Positions 50,001 to 54,595 of a DNA stretch of 54,595 nucleotides are shown piece by piece; position 1 is the stretch's first letter; the number at the start of each line of letters is the position of its first letter. The notes beneath the pieces are model-generated. The model was not told the DNA's origin. It saw only the letters and a program-made list of their open reading frames with translations, and did no database searches. Origin of the DNA: Lobulomyces angularis (lineage: Eukaryota > Chytridiomycota > Chytridiomycetes > Lobulomycetales > Lobulomycetaceae); the NCBI GenBank assembly GCA_027604685.1, contig JADHYX010000124.1, forward strand, positions 1 through 54,595, given 5' to 3'. The translations under genes and the position numbers were made by a program.

Positions 50001-52573
50001 ATTCTTTAATGGAAAATTATAGAAAAGTATTTCAGTTTGCCCTAGACAACTTATTAGTGAGTGTGGATGCCACTGCACCTAAAATTTTAGAGTTGTTATC
50101 CATTGTTGCTAAAGCTGTTATTACCAATGATGGCGAAAATGTTTTTTCAGTATTTTCTCCTGCTGGTTAACAATATCTTAATTAATGCTATTTAATTTTT
50201 TGTTTAGTTATTTACATTTTATCGTTATTACAGGAAAATTGGGTAAATGTAAAAATTTTCAATAATATATATAAGTATTATGTGGATTTTTGTTTTCAAG
50301 AGTTTTTATTTGAAGTTTTACCAGCAAAGGATGACGAAAATCCAATAGTAAAGGTATTTTTTTGATTTTTTTTTTTGGATTTTTAATTATTATTTTCAAT
50401 TTAGTCTTTTGAAATTATAAAAAATTGGTCAGAATTCCGACCTCACCTAATGATCATTTTAGCCAAAAAAATTTTAAATCACTGGGATTCTCCCGAAAAA
50501 AGAATCAAAAACAAACTTAGTTCATATAAGAACATATTTGGGGATTTTCTACTTTTTGGAAATGTTAACGATTTAAAAATGCAAGATTACTTAAATCTTA
50601 AGCTAACTGGCCCCATGCAAACGTTCTTATCTGATGAAGGTATCGTGACAATGGAGGAAATGAATGAACTTGCTAGCACCGAATCATGGAATTTTGCTCA
50701 AAAAGATTACACTGTTCGGATCCGTGCTAACGTAATTTTACTTCAGTTACATAAAAGTGAATGCGAGTTGGGTTATGAACTATTATTATTTTTGTTCCAA
50801 ATTCACCACAAAAAAACCTATTTTGGGAATGAAAAAAGCATTGAACATCGAAAATTGGTAATTTTTATTAATAACATTTAATTGAAATCATTGTCGAAAG
50901 GTGAGACTTTGGAATTCCATTCATGTTGTACTTGATTTTGTGTCTTCAGAAGAGAGAGGTTTCCATATTGCAGAACTAATTTTGCAGTCTATTAAATTAG
51001 AAACAATTCAGTCCATTCGTTTCTACTGCGAGTGGGCGTTGATGCGTATCTGTATAAAATACTACTCTTGTTGCTCATTATTATGGAAGTAAGATATTAA
51101 TCTAGTAATTGTTTAATAAAAATTTGATTAGAAACTTAAGCGATTACACTAGTAAAGCTAATTTTACAGCTTCCCTATTGTCAACATCTATCCACATTGG
51201 TCACTGGTTAGAAGGAAAATTTCAGTTGGAGTACTATGAACGCTATGTTCCAGCTCTCTTACCGTGGCTTTCAAGTATAATAGATATTTTAATATTTTTA
51301 ATTAAACTTGTAAGGTAATAATTTCGTAACGAGATCTTTTTCTCAGTTTGCTCTCAAACTCGCGTTGACATACTGTGATAAGCATGAAAACCTAAAATCT
51401 GTTGTGAAAAATATGAATTTTTTGCATGATACCCTAGCATATATTGAAAGTGGTGGTTGCAATAAATTTATAGTAAAATGCGAAGAAAATTATTTTCTTT
51501 CTCCAGACACTTTTGAACCATTGAAACATGTAAACTGTGAATTTATATTTTCAATGTCAATGAAGGTATTTGGAATTTTAAGCAGCGAAAGAATACCCTC
51601 AATTTGCTTCAAAAAGTTAACTGAAAATTGTTTTGTTAACATACCACTTGAACATCCAGAAAATTGGAAAGTAAAATCTATTTCTTCATCGTAAGTAATA
51701 GAATTACGAGTAATTAAGAATTTTTGGCAGTAGCGAAAGGCAGACCACTGACACTGAGGATATTACCAATACAGCTCAATCGCAACAGCCAGTGCAACAA
51801 AAAATCGTTCCATGGGAAGCCTTAATGAAAGCTGAAGTAGATCTCTCAATGGAGAGGCATGACAGGAAATTTAAAAAAAGAAATCAAATTATTATTGTAG
51901 CCTCATTACTAGAAAAAATCCCGAATCTTGGCGGACTCTGTAGAACGGCTGAGATTTTTAACGCTGAAAATCTTGTAACAAAGTCTTCTTTCTGTGTGCA
52001 TTATTAATATTTTATTTAGGTTGTAAGTAATTTATCAATTAGAGATGACCCAAGATTTTTAAATACTTCTGTAACTGCTGAAAAGTGGCAACCTATGTCA
52101 GAAGTAATAATAAAAATTTTTGAGTTCCTTTTAACTATGTGTAGGTTAAAGAAGCGGACTTAGGCATATACCTCTTAAAGAAGAAGGCAGAAGGTAAGTT
52201 TTAATATATAGCTGTGCACTCAGTATTTAATTCGTATAGGTTACTCGCTGTGTGGTTTAGAGCAGGTCACAAACAGCATATCTTTGGAAAAGTTTAATTT
52301 TCCTGAAAAGATTTGCCTAATATTGGGAAAAGAAAAGGAAGGGTAAAATTTCAGCAATAAATAATTTTCTAATTTGTTAAAATTTTTTTCTTTTTTCAGA
52401 ATCCCTGCAACTATCCTTCCACTTTGTGATTTTTTACTGCAAATTCCACAATTTGGTATATACTTGTATTAATTGCGTTAATTTAATTTGATTTTTTAGG
52501 TGTGATTCGATCTTTAAATGTTCATGTGAGTGCTTCATTGGTGATTTGGCAATATGTTAAAAGTTTATTATAA
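47015..52573 (+). CDS. TRM3: tRNA 2'-O-ribose methyltransferase, TARBP1/Trm3 type
   Basis: SPOUT-family enzyme that methylates guanosine-18 ribose in the D-loop of tRNAs. The N-terminal ~1,200 residues are alpha-helical HEAT/ARM-like repeats, read across about 20 short-intron exons (FIHSSWIILVLIRAFSSPIL, ILVLKKILEYILNH-like helices, TVDVTAPKIL). The C-terminal SPOUT domain carries the three SpoU motifs: NLGGLCRTAEIFNAENLV (motif 1), LILGKEKEGIPATILPLCDF (motif 2) and LQIPQFGVIRSLNVHVSASL (motif 3, with the S-L-N-V-x-V-S-A-S knot). A lysine-rich linker occurs at 47920-47960. Length of about 1,500 residues agrees with yeast Trm3 and human TARBP1. The ATG at 47015 opens MAILAETTDEAPSD. Some middle exon joins are approximate. 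Confidence 0.9.
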
Positions 52574-52775
52574 TACATAAATTTTATTAAACGGAACAAA
52601 AGTTTAAAAAAATATAGATTAATTTTAAATGTCTGTTAGCCAAAATGTGAAGAGATTAATTTAATCTTTAAATAACGAAGAACAAAATGTTTAGAAAATA
52701 TATTAATTATTTCATAAAAAAATAAGAAAAAAGAAGATTTTCCAAATTGTATAAGTAATCGTAGTCACAAGTGTT

Positions 52776-53259
52776 TCAAATTTTTTTAATGTACTTTTCA
52801 ATTTCTGGTTCTTCAATAAGAAAATGTTAAAATTATTAGTTAAAATTTTTTAATACCTGCCGAAAATCCGTTAACTCTCTCTGCAAAAAATCTTCTATCC
52901 TCCTTCGTACAATAATCCCAATTTTCTGCTTCATAAATTAAACCATCTTTAAATGTGTATTGACCCTATAATCATATCATATTAGAATGCAATCTACTTT
53001 AAACTTTCACCTCTTGGGCAATTCCGTTAATCCATTCAGCTTCATATTGTCCACCAGTTTTAAAGTGAATTATGCCTTTTCCATGAAACTTTCCATCTTT
53101 AAACTCTCCAACATAGATGTTTCCAGATGGAAATGTATATTTACCTTTCCCTTCAATTCTACATTAAAAAATATCAATATGATAAAAAAATAAATGCCAT
53201 ATTTGCTTGTACCGTTCATTTTTTTGCTCAGCCAGAAATGGACTACCATAAAATGCCAT
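52776..53259 (-). CDS. MORN5: MORN5 homologue
   Basis: MORN-repeat protein found with motile cilia and sperm flagella. The first exon gives MAFYGSPFLAEQKNER. Then come repeated MORN units: GKGKYTFPSGNIYVGEFKDG, KFHGKGIIHFKTGGQYEAEW and INGIAQEGQYTFKDGLIYEA, followed by the MORN5-specific tail WDYCTKEDRRFFAERVNGFS and EPEIEKYIKKI. The Y-C-x-x-x-D-R-R-F block after the repeats distinguishes MORN5 from other MORN proteins. Four exons. The stop TGA is at 52776-52778 and the start at 53257-53259. About 125 residues, somewhat shorter than human MORN5 (161). Confidence 0.85.
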
Positions 53260-53640
53260 TTGTATTATTTAAAGCTTAAATAAAAAGTTTTTTTCAGCAA
53301 CCAATCACGCGCGTACTGCAGCCAAATTTCAAGACATACATGCATTAAGACTTAATCATCCTTCTATGTTTGTTGAGTTGAAAAGAAAACTTTATTTCTT
53401 TAAATTACTAATTTGCATGTTGCAACTTGGTACTCCGTTTTCGTGTTTTTTTGCATATTTTTTTCTTAAAGAAAATTTTAGAAGGATTGAAATGAACTAC
53501 TCACCAACAGAATAAATTGGAAAAATTTGAGATTGAATTATTTTTTGTTATAAATAGAGGTTAATTCAGTTTAAAAACTAACAAAATCATAAAATTTATT
53601 AAGAAACTTTGTAAACTTTCCAAAAAAAAAAAAAATTTAA
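53260..53640. other. divergent intergenic region MORN5 / small HSP
   Basis: About 380 bp between divergent starts. AT-rich with T and A runs directly before the heat-shock gene. I could not find a clean heat-shock element (inverted GAA units spaced by two bases); TTCTTAAAGAAA at about 53464 has the wrong spacing. Confidence 0.45.
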
Positions 53641-54090
53641 ATGCCATTAATCCTTCACTCTGTTGCTTCTGACAATTTGTTAACTGACATTTTAGAAAAT
53701 ATTTTAGAGGTTGAACAGCAGCAACCAGAGACTAAGACTTCTTTAAAAAGGCCAGTAAATAGTATCCCACAGTTGAATGTCAGTGAAAATGAAGCAGAAT
53801 ACTACGTCCAAGTTGATTTACCTGGAGTATCTAAGGATCAAATCGATTTGAGTATGAATGCAGGCAACATTTTGATTCTTAAAGGTGAAAGAAAAATTAC
53901 CTTGGAGCAGAAAGATACCGACAAATACCACATAAGCGAAAGAACATTTGGGAAATTTGAAAGAAGATTAAGGCTCCCTAACTGCATAAACTTGGACGAT
54001 GTTGACGCTTCATTAGAAAATGGTGTTTTAACTTTAAGATATGCCAAGAAAAGAAAGATTGACGAAAAAAAGAAAATTTTGATAAAATAA
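53641..54090 (+). CDS. small heat-shock protein (Hsp20/alpha-crystallin)
   Basis: ATP-independent chaperone that holds unfolding proteins. It is one uninterrupted frame of 149 residues. The alpha-crystallin domain is clear: EYYVQVDLPGVSKDQIDLSM, ILILKGERKI, ISERTFGKFERRLRLPNCIN and VDASLENGVLTLRYAKKRKI. The G-x-L dimer/oligomer motif appears as NGVLTL, and F-x-R-x-x-x-L-P is typical of class I sHSPs. The N-terminal arm (MPLILHSVASDNLLTDILEN) is hydrophobic/acidic, and the C-terminal extension is basic (IDEKKKILIK), with ILI as the likely I-x-I docking motif. Intact. Confidence 0.95.
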   Translation: MPLILHSVASDNLLTDILENILEVEQQQPETKTSLKRPVNSIPQLNVSENEAEYYVQVDLPGVSKDQIDLSMNAGNILILKGERKITLEQKDTDKYHISERTFGKFERRLRLPNCINLDDVDASLENGVLTLRYAKKRKIDEKKKILIK

Positions 54091-54284
54091 TTTCCTTCAA
54101 ATTAGTAGCATATTTTTACACTTCAATTTACATAGTAAAACTTTTTTTAATTCAATTATTTTTTTTCTTTCAAATATAATATTTTCTTTGTATTTTAAAT
54201 AAAAAAGTTTTTTTTTTTTTGTTACCTTCCTCATTATACTATTATATTATACATTAATAGTGATCATTAGTGCTGGGGCATTAT

Positions 54285-54311
54285 TTTTTGGAACATTAAA
54301 ATATCCAAAAA
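54285..54311 (-). ncRNA. second 3' stem-loop of Fanzor element C
   Basis: On the + strand TTTTTGGA (54285-54292) pairs with TCCAAAAA (54304-54311). The stem extends outward as ATTATT/AATAAT with one bulged T, about 13 pairs in all. Copy B has the same stem with an A-T instead of a G-C pair. Confidence 0.45.
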
Positions 54312-54338
54312 AATAATACAACAAACACCAACTGAAAA

Positions 54339-54354
54339 AATAGCGAAAACTATT
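54339..54354 (-). ncRNA. first 3' stem-loop of Fanzor element C (candidate omega-RNA part)
   Basis: On the + strand AATAG (54339-54343), loop CGAAAA and CTATT (54350-54354), extended by one more A-T pair. It lies about 70 bp after the Fanzor stop codon and about 27 bp before the second stem-loop. Confidence 0.5.
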
Positions 54355-54398
54355 TAGGAAAAAAATTACAGTCTAATCTATCTACTTAAATAAACTGG

Positions 54399-54475
54399 TC
54401 TAACTTTATGCAACAAAGTTGTACTACAACTTTGTTGCATAAAACCCTAGTCTAACTCCATGCAACAAAGTTGTT
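54399..54475. repeat. 18-bp palindrome and direct duplication in the Fanzor 3' end
   Basis: TTATGCAACAAAGTTGTA (54406-54423) is followed after one base by its exact reverse complement (54425-54442). A third copy of the core, TGCAACAAAGTTGT, lies at 54461-54474, preceded by the same TCTAACT as the first. The arrangement suggests a local duplication with inversion. Copy B lacks it and reads straight through (TTGTACCAGTTAGACCTA), so it was inserted or created in copy C. Confidence 0.85.
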
Positions 54476-54594
54476 TCTACAACATCTTTTAGATTTAATG
54501 TTGCTACATCATCCCTGTTCCAAAGTCTCTGAACTAATTTTCCATTCATCATTTGCTTACATATTTCGTTTTTGCAACGTAGCAATCCATGAAT
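54424..54594 (-). CDS. Fanzor nuclease C-terminal end, copy C (partial)
   Basis: Open frame of 56 codons entering from the window edge and ending with TAG at 54424-54426. It reads IHGLLRCKNEICKQMMNGKL then VQRLWNRDDVATLNLKDVVE and TTLLHGVRLGFYATKL. HGLLRC-x4-C is the second half of the zinc ribbon, and W-N-R-D-x-x-(A/V)-x-x-N is the RuvC-III motif with the catalytic aspartate, as in TnpB and Fanzor. No stop or frameshift occurs up to the edge, so this copy may be complete outside the window. The original tail was probably GVRPVYLSR, judging by the sequence after the palindrome and by copy B; the duplication has given it a new end. Only the C-terminus can be judged here. Confidence 0.8.
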   Translation of the reverse strand: MHGLLRCKNEICKQMMNGKLVQRLWNRDDVATLNLKDVVETTLLHGVRLGFYATKL

Positions 54595-54595
54595 T

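Larger units (their letters stand above)
54267..54595 (-). mobile_element. 3' end of Fanzor element C, cut by the window edge
   Basis: The right end (TTAGTGCTGGGGCATTATTT, from 54267) matches that of element B, preceded by TGATCA. Going inward (minus-strand coding direction reversed) come the two stem-loops, a tract with duplicated palindromic sequence, and the C-terminus of a Fanzor gene. The left part lies outside the window. Confidence 0.6.

Noticed and set aside
53455..53475. Heat-shock element upstream of the small HSP
   Set aside because: TTC and GAA units are separated by four bases rather than two.

Overview
This window is nuclear DNA of an AT-rich, intron-dense eukaryote. Genes are packed on both strands, sometimes with less than 110 bp between divergent start codons. 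Introns are mostly 35-100 bp, with GTAA-like donors and T-rich acceptors, and the standard stop codons are used. Two genes point to a flagellated cell: a nephrocystin-4 homologue (ciliary transition zone) and a MORN5 homologue. With the compact fungal-style gene set, this suggests a zoosporic fungus or a relative (chytrid, rozellid or aphelid type). That placement is inference; another AT-rich flagellate is possible.

Layout. 1-2520: homopolymer-rich, gene-free sequence with a GC-rich double hairpin and a few telomere-like units. 2521-9098: SNF1/AMPK kinase (-), PIG-Y (+), long-chain acyl-CoA synthetase (+). 9265-16205: PIG-B (-), MCM3 (+), an unidentified acidic protein (-). 16330-20414: SLC35F6-like transporter (+), a coiled-coil protein (-), MED21 (+). 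20531-21575: decayed Fanzor and transposase fragments. 21687-27020: ZNF511-like (+), an orphan type I membrane protein (+), ALKBH1 (-), a TTC14-like TPR protein (+). 27195-36757: NPHP4 (+) and a long coiled-coil protein (+). 37251-41773: linker histone (+), OTUD6 deubiquitinase (-) with a 10-N gap, polyprenol reductase (+), GCLM-like protein (-). 42245-43855: a decayed Fanzor element. 44032-54090: aldo-keto reductase (-), TRAIP-like E3 (+), TARBP1/Trm3 tRNA methyltransferase (+), MORN5 (-), small heat-shock protein (+). 54267-54595: the 3' end of a third Fanzor element running off the window.

The most interesting content is this Fanzor family (eukaryotic TnpB-like, RNA-guided nucleases carried by transposons), present as three loci all on the minus strand. 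The copies share Tc1/mariner-like terminal sequence. Just downstream of the coding region they share a small stem-loop (loop CGAAAA on the + strand), and two copies share a second one. Each stem-loop shows a compensatory base-pair change between copies, and they lie where the guide (omega) RNA of Fanzor systems is expected. Copies A (20.9 kb) and B (42.4 kb) are broken. Copy C (54.4 kb) reads open, with the RuvC-III motif intact, as far as the window goes.

The housekeeping genes form no operons. Some belong to linked pathways: PIG-Y and PIG-B act in GPI-anchor assembly, and polyprenol reductase makes the dolichol carrier those enzymes need. MCM3 and TRAIP act at the replication fork and replisome disassembly. 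NPHP4 and MORN5 belong to the flagellum.
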